Shown: positions 49,204-59,043, counted from the stretch's first letter. The stretch is 64,000 nucleotides of DNA from Sphingomonas sp. PP-CE-1A-559 (GCF_004340965.1 NZ_SLYA01000004.1:62001-126000), one strand, 5' to 3'. The notes: a model not told the origin generated them from the sequence alone. Numbers and translations are program-made.

Positions 49204-51054
49204 TCAACCGACGTCGACGACCCCTGCATCGGGCGCCAACAGGGTCAGGATCGCAACCGCGCCTTGCCCTGGCCCTTCGCTCTCCAGACGCAGCGAACCC
49301 TGCATCGCGTTCACCGAATTAGCGCACCAGTGCAGCCCCAGCCCGCCAGACTTATGCGCACGCGTCGAGAAGCCGCGGTGGAACAGCGTCACTGCGACCT
49401 CGGGCGTGATCCCCTCGCCATCGTCGCGTATCTCGATCGTCACGTTGCCATCGCCCTGCTCAATGGCGGTAACGATCGATCCGCTGCCGGTCCCCCGCGC
49501 GACGATCGATTCGGCGGCATTTGCAAACAGATTGCCGATCACCTGGCTCAGGATCAGTCGGTTCGCCATGACCAGATCGGGTCCCGCGGGAAACCCGAAC
49601 GCAATCGATGCGCCGTCGAGATAGCGGACGATCGTCGCGTTGCGCGCGATGATCGCGGTGACGTCGCATATCTCCAGCGCCGGACGTTCGTGCGCGCCTT
49701 GCTGCTGTTGGCCAATGATCTCCAGCACATGACCCATCGCCTCCCGTCCGATACTGAGTTCATGGCGGGTAGATTCGCGGTTGGCGACTTCTGCGTCGAT
49801 CGCCGCGGTGACGAACGCGGCAAGCTTTGCGCGACGTTCGTCTGAGACGTCGCCCCTGGCGAGTTCGTCGATCGCCCGATCGAGCGTGGCGCGATCGATC
49901 GGCGGCACCTGCGCGATCTCGCGACTGAGGATCGTGCTGATCGGGTTGAGCGCGTTGCGGACGTTGTGCATCACCGCCACCGCGCTCTCGCTCCGCCCGA
50001 GATCGAATGACTGCACGCCGATCTGTTCACGGAGATCCTTCAACTGCTGCAACATCGCGTTGAAGTTGCGCCCGAGCGAACCGATCTCGTCGCGCCGCTC
50101 ATCCTCTTCGAGCAGCGCGAGCGATCCCGACGCGCGAACACGCCGCATATGATTTTCGATGCGCAGCAACGGGCGCAGCACGAGTTGCGCAATGAGGCGA
50201 CGCAGCATGATGAGCACGAACAGCAGAAGCACAATCGATCCTGCGATCGCAAACACCAGCACGCGCCTGCCAAGCCGCGTTGCATCACTTGGCACGGCAA
50301 ACCGAACCGTGGCCACGGCGCGCCCATCGGCGCCGATCAGTGGCACGGCAATTGCCGCGCTCGACCCTCGATAGGTCGCCACCCCCGAACTGCGGGAACC
50401 GACATCTAACGTCGCATCTACACCCAAAGCTTCGGAAATCTGCTTGGCGGTTATCACGCGTGCGATCGCGATATAGCCCTGCCCGGTATCCGCGCCGCTC
50501 GCCGCCGCCATTCGCGCGACACCTACCGCTGCGACACTATTCCCCAGCCGCGTATAGAACCGCGCCGAACGACGCTGACCAAGCACGAGCGCGAAGTCCG
50601 TACGATCGAGCAAATCAGCCCATTGTTGCGACGACGTCGAACCCGGCGGTCCGTTCCAACTCGCGCGAGCAATGCGCCCGTTTGCTGCGATATCGGCAAC
50701 GCCATCGGCAGGGAGTGATCGCGTCGCAGGCGTGGCGCGACTACCGGGCGCAAGTCTTGCCTCGGATAGCCCCGCTGCATCGCGGCGGTCTCGTGCTTCC
50801 GCCTGGACCCCGGCAGCGTATTTGGACAGCATCGCGCGCGTCCGTTCGACTTGCCCCGAGATTGCCGCGTCTTCCAGCTTTGTAAAGCTCGGCGTGATGA
50901 TCGACGCCAGCAACACCGTGATCGCGACCGTCCCGCACAGCGCCACGCCCGTCATGATCAGCACGAGTTTCGCACCGAGCGACGCAGGCCGCCGCATCTT
51001 GCCGAATTGCCGGCCGAGCGTCGCCGGGACGCGACCCATCCCGACGGTCGGCAC
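49204..51054 (-). CDS. Membrane sensor histidine kinase
   Basis: This 616-residue protein has two membrane helices (about residues 29-51, VLIMTGVALCGTVAITVLLA; about 265-285, VFAIAGSIVLLLFVLIM) enclosing a roughly 210-residue periplasmic sensor, then a HAMP domain (RPLLRIENHMRRVRASGSLA), a histidine box AVMHNVRNALNPIST, and an ATPase part (NLFANAAESI with the N box, EIRDDGEGI, GGLGLHWCANSVNA). It is coupled to the upstream REC-GGDEF-EAL gene, whose TAG overlaps its GTG start as TAGTG; ATGs at 51039 or 50997 are alternatives. The pair likely forms a two-component system acting on cyclic-di-GMP. It converges on dinB with a two-base gap. Confidence 0.85.
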   Translation of the reverse strand: MPTVGMGRVPATLGRQFGKMRRPASLGAKLVLIMTGVALCGTVAITVLLASIITPSFTKLEDAAISGQVERTRAMLSKYAAGVQAEARDRRDAAGLSEARLAPGSRATPATRSLPADGVADIAANGRIARASWNGPPGSTSSQQWADLLDRTDFALVLGQRRSARFYTRLGNSVAAVGVARMAAASGADTGQGYIAIARVITAKQISEALGVDATLDVGSRSSGVATYRGSSAAIAVPLIGADGRAVATVRFAVPSDATRLGRRVLVFAIAGSIVLLLFVLIMLRRLIAQLVLRPLLRIENHMRRVRASGSLALLEEDERRDEIGSLGRNFNAMLQQLKDLREQIGVQSFDLGRSESAVAVMHNVRNALNPISTILSREIAQVPPIDRATLDRAIDELARGDVSDERRAKLAAFVTAAIDAEVANRESTRHELSIGREAMGHVLEIIGQQQQGAHERPALEICDVTAIIARNATIVRYLDGASIAFGFPAGPDLVMANRLILSQVIGNLFANAAESIVARGTGSGSIVTAIEQGDGNVTIEIRDDGEGITPEVAVTLFHRGFSTRAHKSGGLGLHWCANSVNAMQGSLRLESEGPGQGAVAILTLLAPDAGVVDVG

Positions 51055-52964
51055 TAGTTGAGCATTCCATTACCCAATTGCCGCGGTGCCGTCGGTCCGT
51101 CACCCGCCACATCGTCTTCGCCGCCGAGATAGCGCGCGTTTGCCATGTCGAGCGCCACATCCGCAGCAACCGGGCGCGAGTAGAAATATCCCTGGAAATG
51201 GCTCGCTCCAGCCAGCTTGAGCGCCTGGACCTGCGCGTCGGTCTCGACGCCTTCCGCAATCACGCCCAGCCCCAGCGCGCGGCCAAGATGGATGATCGAA
51301 TGCACGATCGCCGCGCTTTCGCGCTCCCGACCCATCCCATCGATGAACGAGCGGTCGATCTTCAGGCAATCGAGCGCGAACTTGCGGATGTTGTACAGGC
51401 TCGAATACCCCGTCCCGAAATCGTCGAGCGCGATCCGAAATCCCATCTGGCGGAGCTTGTAGAGCGTTTCCGCCGCCCGTTCGGCATCGTCGAAGATCGC
51501 GGTTTCGGTGATCTCGATCTGCAATCGTGCAGGCTCGATCCCGGCGCGCTCGACGCTCTCCATGATGTGCCCGACGAAATTGTGGCGGCGAAACTGGCGC
51601 GGCGAGAAATTGACCGAGACATACTGGCCGGGCCATTGCTTCAGGACGTGCAGCGCTTCGCCGAGCACCCAGTCGCCCAACTCGTGGATCAGGTTCGATT
51701 CCTCGGCGATCGGGATGAACGTGCTCGGGCTCATCGCGCCATATTCGTCGGTGTTCCAGCGGATGAGCGCCTCGAAACCGATCACCTCGACCGCGTCGCG
51801 CGACACGATCGGTTGATAGACCAGGCTCAATTCGCCCTTCGCGATCGCCTGGCTCAGCCCACCCTCGACCCGCCGGCGAAACCGGATGCCTTCGTCCATG
51901 CTCTCGTCGAACAGGCGGACGATCCCTCGCCCACCACGCTTGGCGTCGTTGAGCGCGAGATCGGACCGTCGCATGACATCCACCGGATCGCGGCCCTGCC
52001 CACCCTCGCTGACAACCACGCCCGCCGACGCCCCGCCCTGCACCGAATTGCCGAACACCTGCAGGCTGACCGAGCACGCCGCGACGACACGCTCGCACGC
52101 CATGACGCCCGCCGCCTCGCCGGACGTCTCGAACAGGATGCCGAACTCATCCCCGCCAAGCCGGGCGACCAATGCTCCCTCCGGCGCCGATCGCTGCAGG
52201 ATCGTGCAGATCTCACGGATCAGCGCGTCGCCCGCCAGGTGGCCGAGCGTGTCATTGACCAGCTTGAACCGATCCAGATCGACCATCACCGTCGCGAACA
52301 GCCCTGCCGCGCGGGTTCGCTCGGCAAGCGCGCGCAGAAATGCGAGCCGATTCGGCGCATCGGTCAGCGAATCATGTGTCGCCATATGCACCGCGCGACT
52401 CTCGTTCGCGGCTAGTTCGGCGCTCTGCTCTTCGAGTTGAACGACCTGCGCGGCCAGCGTGACGCGCGCCGCCTTCAGCTCGCGATCGATTTCCCACCGC
52501 TTCGCAAGCGCCGTCGCGGTCTGTGTCACCTCGGCAACCTCGAACGGCTTGGCGATGTAGAAGATCTTGTCGGCAGGTCCTGCGACCTTGCTGATTTCGA
52601 TCGGTGAAAAATCGGAAAAACCGGTGACGATGACGAGGTTGATCTCTGGGTCGAGCGCCCGGATGCGCTGCGCCGTCTCGCGCCCGTCGATACCGGGTGG
52701 CATGCGGATATCGATGAACGCGACTGCGAAAGGTTCGCCGTCCGCCAACGCCCGCGCGACGTCCGCGGCCGCGTCCAGCCCTTGGTGCGCATGCGTCAGC
52801 GCGAAGCCCGCGATGTCCCCGCGGCGCAGATCGCTGGCGTTTCCTCCAAACAGGTCCGCCGCTATCGCGCCGAGCGCCTCGCCGCTCTCCGATCGCTGAC
52901 CGGCTAAGCTGCGCCGGTAGCTGTCATGCATCGCTGGCTCGTCGTCCACGATCAGAATGCGCAT
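51054..52964 (-). CDS. Response regulator with GGDEF and EAL domains
   Basis: This 636-residue protein has a receiver domain (MRILIVDDEPAMHDSYRRSL; phospho-Asp in VAFIDIRMPPGIDG; Lys in AKPFEV), a GGDEF diguanylate-cyclase domain with intact ARLGGDEFGIL, and an EAL phosphodiesterase domain with intact FEALIRWN plus ITETAIFDD, DDFGTGYSSL and IAEGVETDAQ. All key residues for both cyclic-di-GMP synthesis and breakdown are present, so the net activity cannot be predicted. The receiver has an insertion of about 35 residues after residue 20. The kinase gene follows with a one-base overlap. GAGGAAC lies before the ATG at 52964. Confidence 0.93.
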   Translation of the reverse strand: MRILIVDDEPAMHDSYRRSLAGQRSESGEALGAIAADLFGGNASDLRRGDIAGFALTHAHQGLDAAADVARALADGEPFAVAFIDIRMPPGIDGRETAQRIRALDPEINLVIVTGFSDFSPIEISKVAGPADKIFYIAKPFEVAEVTQTATALAKRWEIDRELKAARVTLAAQVVQLEEQSAELAANESRAVHMATHDSLTDAPNRLAFLRALAERTRAAGLFATVMVDLDRFKLVNDTLGHLAGDALIREICTILQRSAPEGALVARLGGDEFGILFETSGEAAGVMACERVVAACSVSLQVFGNSVQGGASAGVVVSEGGQGRDPVDVMRRSDLALNDAKRGGRGIVRLFDESMDEGIRFRRRVEGGLSQAIAKGELSLVYQPIVSRDAVEVIGFEALIRWNTDEYGAMSPSTFIPIAEESNLIHELGDWVLGEALHVLKQWPGQYVSVNFSPRQFRRHNFVGHIMESVERAGIEPARLQIEITETAIFDDAERAAETLYKLRQMGFRIALDDFGTGYSSLYNIRKFALDCLKIDRSFIDGMGRERESAAIVHSIIHLGRALGLGVIAEGVETDAQVQALKLAGASHFQGYFYSRPVAADVALDMANARYLGGEDDVAGDGPTAPRQLGNGMLN

Positions 52965-53051
52965 CGATACAGTTCCTCACTGGCCACCGCATCCGTGCCT
53001 TGCGGTACGCCAAGTGCCTTCATCGTTACGAAGGATAGTAACCTAAAGCAG

Positions 53052-53966
53052 TTAAGACGCTGTGAACGATGTTTGTAACTTATGTCCAAGTGCTTGAGCG
53101 CCCAGTACGATTGCGCCCAGCGGCCCGGCGTTGTTGCCTAACGCGGGCGGCACGATGAACGTGTCGACCAGCGCGACCTCGGGCAGCGTGATGTACCCGC
53201 CAAGGCTGCGCGTCATTGCTGCACGAACCCGCGGGAACAGGTGTGATGCCCCCATCACGCCGCCGCCCATCACGATGCGGCGTGGGATGCCGGTCAGCAC
53301 GAGCGTGTGGCAAAGCTGCCCGAGCGCGTCCGCGACGTTATCCCAGACCGGATGCTCGGCGGGCGCTTCGTCCGCCGGAAAGCCGATCCGTGCCGCGATG
53401 GCGGGTCCCGCTACCAGTCCCTCGACGCACGCGCCGTGGAACGGGCAATTGCCGATCCAGTCGTCGCCGTGGAACCGAGCGGGGCGGATATGCCCGAGTT
53501 CGGAGTGCGTGAGGCCATCGACCGGACGGTTGCCCGCGATCATGCCGGCGCCGACTCCGGTACCGACCGTGACATAGGCGATGTCCGGCAAACCCTTCGC
53601 CGCGCCCCAGAACGCCTCGGCCAGCGCCGCGCCGACGACGTCGCTGTGAAAGCCGGTCGGCACGCCGTAGCGCCGGCTCAGCCGTCCCGCGATGTCGGTT
53701 CCCGCCCAGCCCGGCTTGGGCGTCGAAGTGATATGGCCGTAATCGCCCGAATGGCGATCGATCGAGACGGGGCCGAAGCTCGCGATACCGATCGCCACGA
53801 ACCCGCTCCAGCGATCGAGTACCGCCTCGATCGCGGCCAGCGTCTCTTCGGGGCGCGTGGTCGGTATCCGCACGGTTTCCTCGATCTGGTCGGGTCCGCG
53901 CGCAAGAATGCAGATGCATTTGGTGCCGCCAAGTTCGATACCTGCGACCAGCGGTGCTTCCGTCAT
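53052..53966 (-). CDS. ROK-family fructokinase/mannokinase-like sugar kinase
   Basis: This 304-residue protein is a ROK sugar kinase of the bacterial fructokinase type. It has GIELGGTKCICILARG (ATP loop), GIASFGPVSIDR (substrate region), the ROK zinc motif in HIRPARFHGDDWIGNCPFHG (HxxxxxxHx8C-x2-H-x2-C style) and GTGVGAGMIAG and VMGGGVMGASHL. Such kinases phosphorylate fructose, mannose or glucose with broad specificity, so it could feed mannose released by the locus at 0.3-17 kb into central metabolism; this link is inference. The ATG at 53966 has GGGAG six bases upstream. The REC-GGDEF-EAL gene follows 87 bp later on the same strand but is functionally unrelated. Confidence 0.9.
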   Translation of the reverse strand: MTEAPLVAGIELGGTKCICILARGPDQIEETVRIPTTRPEETLAAIEAVLDRWSGFVAIGIASFGPVSIDRHSGDYGHITSTPKPGWAGTDIAGRLSRRYGVPTGFHSDVVGAALAEAFWGAAKGLPDIAYVTVGTGVGAGMIAGNRPVDGLTHSELGHIRPARFHGDDWIGNCPFHGACVEGLVAGPAIAARIGFPADEAPAEHPVWDNVADALGQLCHTLVLTGIPRRIVMGGGVMGASHLFPRVRAAMTRSLGGYITLPEVALVDTFIVPPALGNNAGPLGAIVLGAQALGHKLQTSFTAS

Positions 53967-54132
53967 CCTCAACTCCCAACACGTTTACCGCGCCCGCTTC
54001 CTTCGCCGACGCCGTCCAGTCAAGAGCAGGTCGGTTCTGACGATCACGCTGAACGAGGATTTTGATCTGCTGTCGATCTGTCGGGTGATGCGTTATGCCG
54101 GTCGAGTTCACCCGAGCAGACAGGAATTCCGA

Positions 54133-54741
54133 ATGGCGAAGAAACCCGCGAAGCTGATCAAGACGGACACCGATGTTTCGGTCGAGGCACAGCCACAGTA
54201 CAAGGTCGAATATCGCGAGATTCAGCCTTATGGGACGTTGAAGAAACTCCCGATCGCACTTGAGGACAATGCCCGCGCCCAGAGCGTCGCGACGCTGAAC
54301 CAGGTACTCGCGGACACGATGACGATCCGCGACATGTACAAGAAGCATCATTGGCAGATGTCGGGCGCAACGTTTTACCAACTGCATCTGCTGCTCGACA
54401 AGCATTACGAGGAGCAGGCAGCACTCGTCGATCTCGTCGCCGAACGCATCATGGCACTTGGCGGTATCTCGATCGCGATGTCGCACGACGTCGCGGAGAT
54501 GACGACGATTCCCCGCCCGCCAAAGGGTCGCGAAGACGTCCCGACGCAGCTCGCGCGCCTGCTCGAAGCGCATGAGATCATTCTGCGTCAGGCCCATGAG
54601 GGTGCCGAAGCCGCCGACGAATCGGGTGACGACGGCACCAACGATCTGCTGGTGAGCAACATCATTCGCACGCACGAACCGCAGGTGTGGTTCTTGGCGG
54701 AACACCTCGCCGCGACCGAACTGGTCCGCAGCGACAAGTAA
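54133..54741 (+). CDS. Dps/ferritin-like DNA-protection protein
   Basis: This 202-residue protein belongs to the Dps/ferritin-like group that oxidises Fe(II) with peroxide and shields DNA under stress. The core helical bundle has HHWQMSGATFYQLHLLLDKH and YEEQAALVDLVAERIMALGG (ferroxidase ligands His, Asp, Glu) and ends in FLAEHLAATEL. It is longer than typical Dps (about 160-170 residues) because of a Lys-rich N-terminal extension (AKKPAKLIKTDTDV), which could bind DNA. AGGA eight bases before the ATG at 54133 supports the start. A strong terminator follows four bases after the stop, so it is a single-gene unit. Confidence 0.92.
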   Translation: MAKKPAKLIKTDTDVSVEAQPQYKVEYREIQPYGTLKKLPIALEDNARAQSVATLNQVLADTMTIRDMYKKHHWQMSGATFYQLHLLLDKHYEEQAALVDLVAERIMALGGISIAMSHDVAEMTTIPRPPKGREDVPTQLARLLEAHEIILRQAHEGAEAADESGDDGTNDLLVSNIIRTHEPQVWFLAEHLAATELVRSDK

Positions 54742-54744
54742 GAT

Positions 54745-54783
54745 TACGGCCCCCTCTTCATGCGAAGAGGGGGCCGTATTTTC
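54745..54783 (+). terminator. Rho-independent terminator after the dps-like gene
   Basis: TACGGCCCCCTCTTC (54745-54759) and GAAGAGGGGGCCGTA (54764-54778) form a perfect 15-bp stem with loop ATGC, followed by TTTTC. It is among the strongest terminators in the window. Confidence 0.92.
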
Positions 54784-54822
54784 GTTCCGGCAATGCCGTG
54801 GGCGATAGCCCGCCCGACGTGC

Positions 54823-55461
54823 TCAGCGCGTGGCGTTATACTTCAACTGATCGTCGGTGAGCTGGAACCCGACCAGCGCCTCGAAGCTCGCACGCAGCAC
54901 GGCCTGGCGAACTTCCGGCGTGCTCAGCGGATCGACCGCAGCGTCCTGATCGCCTGCCTTGCGCTTGCGGGTCAGCTTCTCCCGAACGTCTTCCGGCAAG
55001 GTGGCCGCAGCCCGCGATACCGTTGCCGTCGTCGTGGCCGACGCCGATGCCAGCGCTTGTCCGGCGGCAAAGTGCAACGTCGCACGGCCGATGCGCTTGG
55101 CGACGACCGCGCTGCCGCCGCGCACGACGGTGATGAAATACGGCAACGTCACGTCGCGCGCGGCGTCGGTACGCGTCCGGCGAGCGCGGATGTCGAACGT
55201 CACGTTGGTCACGACCTGGTCAGTCGCATCCGCGCAGGTCGATCGGACGTTGGTCATGAAGCCGGCGACGTCGATCGCCGACTGGTCGCGGCTGGTGACC
55301 GGATCGAACAGCGTGATGTCGCCGGTCGCTGCCGGGATCGCCACGGGCGGGCAGACCGAGCGGACTGCGGAAATGCCGCCGGTCGCATCGACTTCGCCCT
55401 TGCCGGCGCACCCGCTCAACAAGATCGCACACGCAGAAACGGCTAGGATAGGGGCTTTCAC
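54823..55461 (-). CDS. Lipoprotein, function unknown
   Basis: This 212-residue protein has a lipoprotein signal (KAPILAVSACAILLSGCAGK) with the lipobox Cys near residue 18, so it is exported and lipid-anchored. The mature part has cysteines near 34 and 72 that may pair, beta-rich repeats (VTNVTFDIRARRTRTDAARD, YFITVVRGGSAVVAKRIGRA) and a charged helical tail (LPEDVREKLTRKRKAGDQDA). I do not recognise a named family; the pattern recurs as conserved hypothetical lipoproteins in sphingomonads. The GTG at 55461 with AAGGTAAG upstream is the likely start; a longer frame to 55599 would hide the signal behind 46 residues. It is divergent from ispH. Confidence 0.75.
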   Translation of the reverse strand: MKAPILAVSACAILLSGCAGKGEVDATGGISAVRSVCPPVAIPAATGDITLFDPVTSRDQSAIDVAGFMTNVRSTCADATDQVVTNVTFDIRARRTRTDAARDVTLPYFITVVRGGSAVVAKRIGRATLHFAAGQALASASATTTATVSRAAATLPEDVREKLTRKRKAGDQDAAVDPLSTPEVRQAVLRASFEALVGFQLTDDQLKYNATR

Positions 55462-55582
55462 GGCGACGCTTACCTTCTCGAACGAGCGAAAGGGCCACCG
55501 CATGTCGCAAGCGGCCCCTGTCGCGGCGCACCATAGGAACCGGCTATCGTCCAGGCAAGCAATCGCGTAGAGGCTTGGCATC

Positions 55583-56539
55583 ATGAGCCCAATCGACAAG
55601 CCGCCGCTCGAACTGTTGATCGCAGCACCCCGAGGCTTTTGCGCAGGCGTCGACCGCGCGATCCGGATCGTCGAACTGGCGATCGAGAAACACGGGGCGC
55701 CGGTCTATGTTCGCCACGAGATCGTCCACAACAAGTTCGTCGTCGACACGCTGAAGGCACAAGGCGCGATCTTCGTCGAGGAACTCGACGAGGTGCCCGA
55801 TGGCGCGCCGGTCGTGTTCTCGGCGCACGGCGTGCCCAAGTCGGTGCCGCTCGATGCGCAGAATCGCGGGCTCGAATATCTCGACGCAACCTGTCCTCTG
55901 GTGTCGAAGGTGCACCGCCAGGCCGAGCGTCTGGTAGCGCAGGGGCGGCATATCGTGTTCATCGGCCATGCCGGCCATCCCGAGGTGATCGGTACGTTCG
56001 GACAGGTTCCGGCGGGTGCGATGTCGCTGATCGAGACGGTCGAGGACGCCGAGGTGTTCATGCCGATCGATCATACCAACCTCGCCTTCCTGACGCAGAC
56101 GACGCTGTCGGTGGACGACACCGCCGCGGTGGTGGCAACGTTGCAGCGTCGCTTCCCGCAGATGTTGCCGCCGCGTGGCGAGGACATCTGCTACGCGACG
56201 TCGAACCGCCAGACCGCGGTCAAGGCGATCGCGCATAGCGTCGATGCGGTGTTGGTGATCGGTGCGCCGAACTCGTCCAACTCGGTGCGACTGGTGGAGG
56301 TCGCCGAGCGCGAGGGAACGCCGGCGATGCTGATCCAGCGCGCGAGCGAACTCGACTGGGACTTCCTTGCCGGTGTCGGCACGCTGGGGATCACGGCTGG
56401 CGCTTCGGCTCCCGAACTGCTGGTGCGCGAACTGGTCGATCGGCTGTCGGAGCGTTTCACGGTGTCGGAGCGCGAGGTCGAGACGAACCGCGAGACGATC
56501 GCGTTCAAGCTGCCACGCGGACTGGAGGCGGCCGCCTAG
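55583..56539 (+). CDS. ispH: 4-hydroxy-3-methylbut-2-enyl diphosphate reductase IspH
   Basis: This 318-residue protein is IspH, the last enzyme of the methylerythritol phosphate pathway, making IPP and DMAPP with a 4Fe-4S cluster. The three cluster cysteines are Cys20 ([13 protein letters not shown]), Cys104 ([11 protein letters not shown]) and Cys203 ([10 protein letters not shown]). The substrate-binding HxxxH-like histidines are in RHEIVHN and SAHGVPK, and E-T-N ([10 protein letters not shown]) lies in the expected place. Length is typical. It begins a tight rightward unit ispH-thrB-rnhA; thrB starts one base after its stop. It is divergent from the lipoprotein gene. Confidence 0.97.
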   Translation: MSPIDKPPLELLIAAPRGFCAGVDRAIRIVELAIEKHGAPVYVRHEIVHNKFVVDTLKAQGAIFVEELDEVPDGAPVVFSAHGVPKSVPLDAQNRGLEYLDATCPLVSKVHRQAERLVAQGRHIVFIGHAGHPEVIGTFGQVPAGAMSLIETVEDAEVFMPIDHTNLAFLTQTTLSVDDTAAVVATLQRRFPQMLPPRGEDICYATSNRQTAVKAIAHSVDAVLVIGAPNSSNSVRLVEVAEREGTPAMLIQRASELDWDFLAGVGTLGITAGASAPELLVRELVDRLSERFTVSEREVETNRETIAFKLPRGLEAAA

Positions 56540-56540
56540 C

Positions 56541-57491
56541 ATGGCGGTCTACACGCAGGTGTCGGCGGAGGCGCTGGGCGCGTTCCTCGCGCGGTACGAT
56601 CGGGGCGAACTCCTGTCCGCCAAGGGCATTGCGGAGGGCGTACAGAACAGCAACTACCTCGTCGAGACGACCGCGGACCGCTTCATCCTGACGCTGTACG
56701 AGGAACGGACGTCGACCGACGACCTGCCGTTCTTCCTCGACATGCTTGATCACCTCGCCGCGGACGACAATCCGGTACCGCGCGCATTGCCCGATCGTGA
56801 CGGCGTGGCAATCCAGCTGCTCGCGGGGCGATCGGCATGCCTGATCGAGTTCCTGACCGGGGTTTCGGTATCGCATCCAACCGCGGCGCAGGCGTTCGCG
56901 GCGGGTGCGGCGATGGGGCAGATGCACAACAGCCTCGCAGGGTTCGACCAAGTCCGCCCCAACCCGCTCGGTGCGGATACGTGGCGACCGTTCCTGGAGC
57001 GCTGCGGCCGCGACATCGACACGATCGAACCGGGGCTGTTCGACCGGACCGAGGCGGCATTGACGGCGGTCCTGGCGAAATGGCCGCGCGACCTGCCGAT
57101 GGCGGCGATCCATTCGGACCTGTTCCCCGACAACGTGCTGATGCTCGGCGACCGCGTGACCGGGGTGATCGACTTCTATTTCGCCTGCACCGACATTCGC
57201 GCCTATGATCTGGCAGTGATGCACACGTCGTGGGCGTTCGACGGCAATGGCGAGAATTACGACCCGGCGATCGGCAAGGCGCTGATCGACGGCTATGCCA
57301 GCCGCTTCCCGCTGTCCGATGCGGAACGCGCCGCGCTGCCGATCCTGGCGCGCGGCGCTTGCCTGCGGTTCCTGCTGACGCGCGCGTGGGACTGGCTCAA
57401 CACGCCGGCCGATGCGCTGGTGACGCGCAAGGATCCACTCGCCTATTGGCGGCGGCTCGAGACGTATCTCAAGGACGACCTGTTTGCATGA
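56541..57491 (+). CDS. thrB: Homoserine kinase ThrB (APH-fold type)
   Basis: This 316-residue protein is homoserine kinase of the aminoglycoside-phosphotransferase fold, which phosphorylates homoserine with ATP on the way to threonine. It has [20 protein letters not shown] (nucleotide loop), the catalytic [10 protein letters not shown] (Brenner-type HxDxxxxN) and [17 protein letters not shown] (metal Asp). The C-terminal [20 protein letters not shown] is typical of alphaproteobacterial ThrB. The ATG at 56541 follows the ispH stop by one base, and the rnhA ATG overlaps its own stop as ATGA, so the three are co-translated. Confidence 0.95.
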   Translation: MAVYTQVSAEALGAFLARYDRGELLSAKGIAEGVQNSNYLVETTADRFILTLYEERTSTDDLPFFLDMLDHLAADDNPVPRALPDRDGVAIQLLAGRSACLIEFLTGVSVSHPTAAQAFAAGAAMGQMHNSLAGFDQVRPNPLGADTWRPFLERCGRDIDTIEPGLFDRTEAALTAVLAKWPRDLPMAAIHSDLFPDNVLMLGDRVTGVIDFYFACTDIRAYDLAVMHTSWAFDGNGENYDPAIGKALIDGYASRFPLSDAERAALPILARGACLRFLLTRAWDWLNTPADALVTRKDPLAYWRRLETYLKDDLFA

Positions 57492-57952
57492 CTGACGAAG
57501 CTCCCGTTTCCATCACCAAGGTCGAGATCTTCACCGACGGCGCGTGCAAGGGCAATCCGGGGCCCGGAGGCTGGGGTGCGGTGATCCGCATGGGCGCGCA
57601 CGAGAAGGAATTGTCGGGCGGCGAGACGCCGACGACCAACAACCGGATGGAGATGACCGCGGCGATCGAGGCACTCAACGCGCTGACCCGGCCGTGCGCG
57701 GTGACGCTGTATACAGACAGCAAATACGTGATGGACGGCCTCACCAAGTGGGTGAAGGGATGGCAGCGCAACGGCTGGAAGACCGCCGACAAGAAGCCGG
57801 TGAAGAACGCCGAGCTGTGGCACGCGCTGCTCGCGGCGGTGGCGCGGCACAAGATCGAGTGGCAGTGGGTCAAGGGTCACGCGGGTCACCCGGAGAACGA
57901 ACGGGCCGACAAGCTGGCAAGCGATGCCGCCGTCGCGGCGGGGCGCAAGTAA
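57488..57952 (+). CDS. rnhA: Ribonuclease HI
   Basis: This 154-residue protein is RNase HI, which cuts the RNA strand of RNA-DNA hybrids during replication and R-loop removal. The DEDD catalytic set is present: Asp17 in [16 protein letters not shown], Glu55 in [13 protein letters not shown], Asp77 in [11 protein letters not shown], and the late Asp in NERADKLA, along with the flexible-loop His in [10 protein letters not shown]. It overlaps thrB by four bases (ATGA), a conserved gene order in sphingomonads and relatives. The DAO-type oxidoreductase gene converges on it with a three-base gap. Confidence 0.97.
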   Translation: MTDEAPVSITKVEIFTDGACKGNPGPGGWGAVIRMGAHEKELSGGETPTTNNRMEMTAAIEALNALTRPCAVTLYTDSKYVMDGLTKWVKGWQRNGWKTADKKPVKNAELWHALLAAVARHKIEWQWVKGHAGHPENERADKLASDAAVAAGRK

Positions 57953-57955
57953 GAG

Positions 57956-59041
57956 CTAGAACCGCCCGGGCGAATAGCGTGCGGCGTCGATCGCTGCGAC
58001 TGCGGGATCGGGACTGACGCCGAGCAGCAGGCTGGCGGCGAGTAACGCAGCCGCGGGGGCGGTCTGAATGCCGAAGCCGCCTTGCCCTGCGCACCAGAAG
58101 AAGCCGGGCACGTCGCGGTCGAAACCATAGATCGGCAGGCGATCGGGTGCGAATGTGCGCAGGCCTGCCCAGCGACGCTCGACGGCGGCGACTCGCCAGT
58201 CGACGACCTGCTCGAACCGATCGATCGCGATCGCGACGTCGATCTCCTCGGGAGCGGCGTCGCACGGGTCCGTCGGCGTCTCGTCGTGCGGGCTCAGCCA
58301 CAGCCGACCGCCGGGCTCGGGCTTGAAATAGAAGCGCCCGGCGATGTCGGCGATATGCGGCAGCCCTTCGGGTGCGCCGGGGTCGGTACGCAGTTGCACC
58401 ATCGTCCGGCGATAGGCCTGCAAGCCTAGCGGGCGGACGCCGGCCCGCGCTGCGACCGTATCCGCCCAGGCCCCGGTCGCGTTGACGATCGTCCTTGCCT
58501 GGAACGCACCTGCCTTCGTCTCGATCGTCCAGATCCCGTCGGCGCGCGTCGCTCCGGCAAACGCGGCATCGGTGACGAAGTCCGCACCGGCGCGCCGGGC
58601 AGTGGCGATGCTTTCGGCATGAAGCGCGGCAACATCGATATAGGCGCAGCTCGCCTCCTGCACGCCGAGCGTCCATTCGGAACGCAGTCCGGGCACGGAA
58701 TCGGCAGGATCGACTCGGTCCAGGCGCACGTCGCTATCCGCGAACTCGGCAAGAAACGCGTCCATCGCCGATTCGTCTTCGGCACGGCCGATGTGGAGCG
58801 AGCCCAACGGAGCAAGATAGCCGCCCGCACGTAACGACGGACCGGACGCGGTGGTCAGCGGCTGGATACCCGGTCCGCCGTAAGTTTCCGACCAGAAGGC
58901 GGCCGAGCGCCCCGTTGCGTGGTAACCCGGCGTGTCCTCTGCCTCCAGGACGAGCACCCGCGCCTGCGACCCGATCGCCGCGGCCAAGCTTGTCCCCGCC
59001 ATGCCTGCGCCGACGATCGCGACATCGTACACGCCCGTCAC
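57956..59041 (-). CDS. FAD-dependent DAO-family oxidoreductase
   Basis: This 361-residue protein is a D-amino-acid-oxidase-fold flavoprotein (glycine oxidase, sarcosine oxidase or D-amino-acid dehydrogenase type). It has YDVAIVGAGMAGTSLAAAIG (FAD loop), EAEDTPGYHATGRSAAFW, the NATGAWAD motif and PIYGFDRDVPGFFWCAGQGG FGIQ as the usual C-terminal glycine-rich stretch. Oxidised substrate cannot be assigned; the lack of a signal suggests a cytosolic or membrane-bound enzyme. The GTG at 59041 starts one base-pair step after the stop of the upstream hydrolase and is preferred to a longer frame at 59056, but its ribosome site is weak. Confidence 0.85.
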   Translation of the reverse strand: MTGVYDVAIVGAGMAGTSLAAAIGSQARVLVLEAEDTPGYHATGRSAAFWSETYGGPGIQPLTTASGPSLRAGGYLAPLGSLHIGRAEDESAMDAFLAEFADSDVRLDRVDPADSVPGLRSEWTLGVQEASCAYIDVAALHAESIATARRAGADFVTDAAFAGATRADGIWTIETKAGAFQARTIVNATGAWADTVAARAGVRPLGLQAYRRTMVQLRTDPGAPEGLPHIADIAGRFYFKPEPGGRLWLSPHDETPTDPCDAAPEEIDVAIAIDRFEQVVDWRVAAVERRWAGLRTFAPDRLPIYGFDRDVPGFFWCAGQGGFGIQTAPAAALLAASLLLGVSPDPAVAAIDAARYSPGRF

Positions 59042-59043
59042 CG

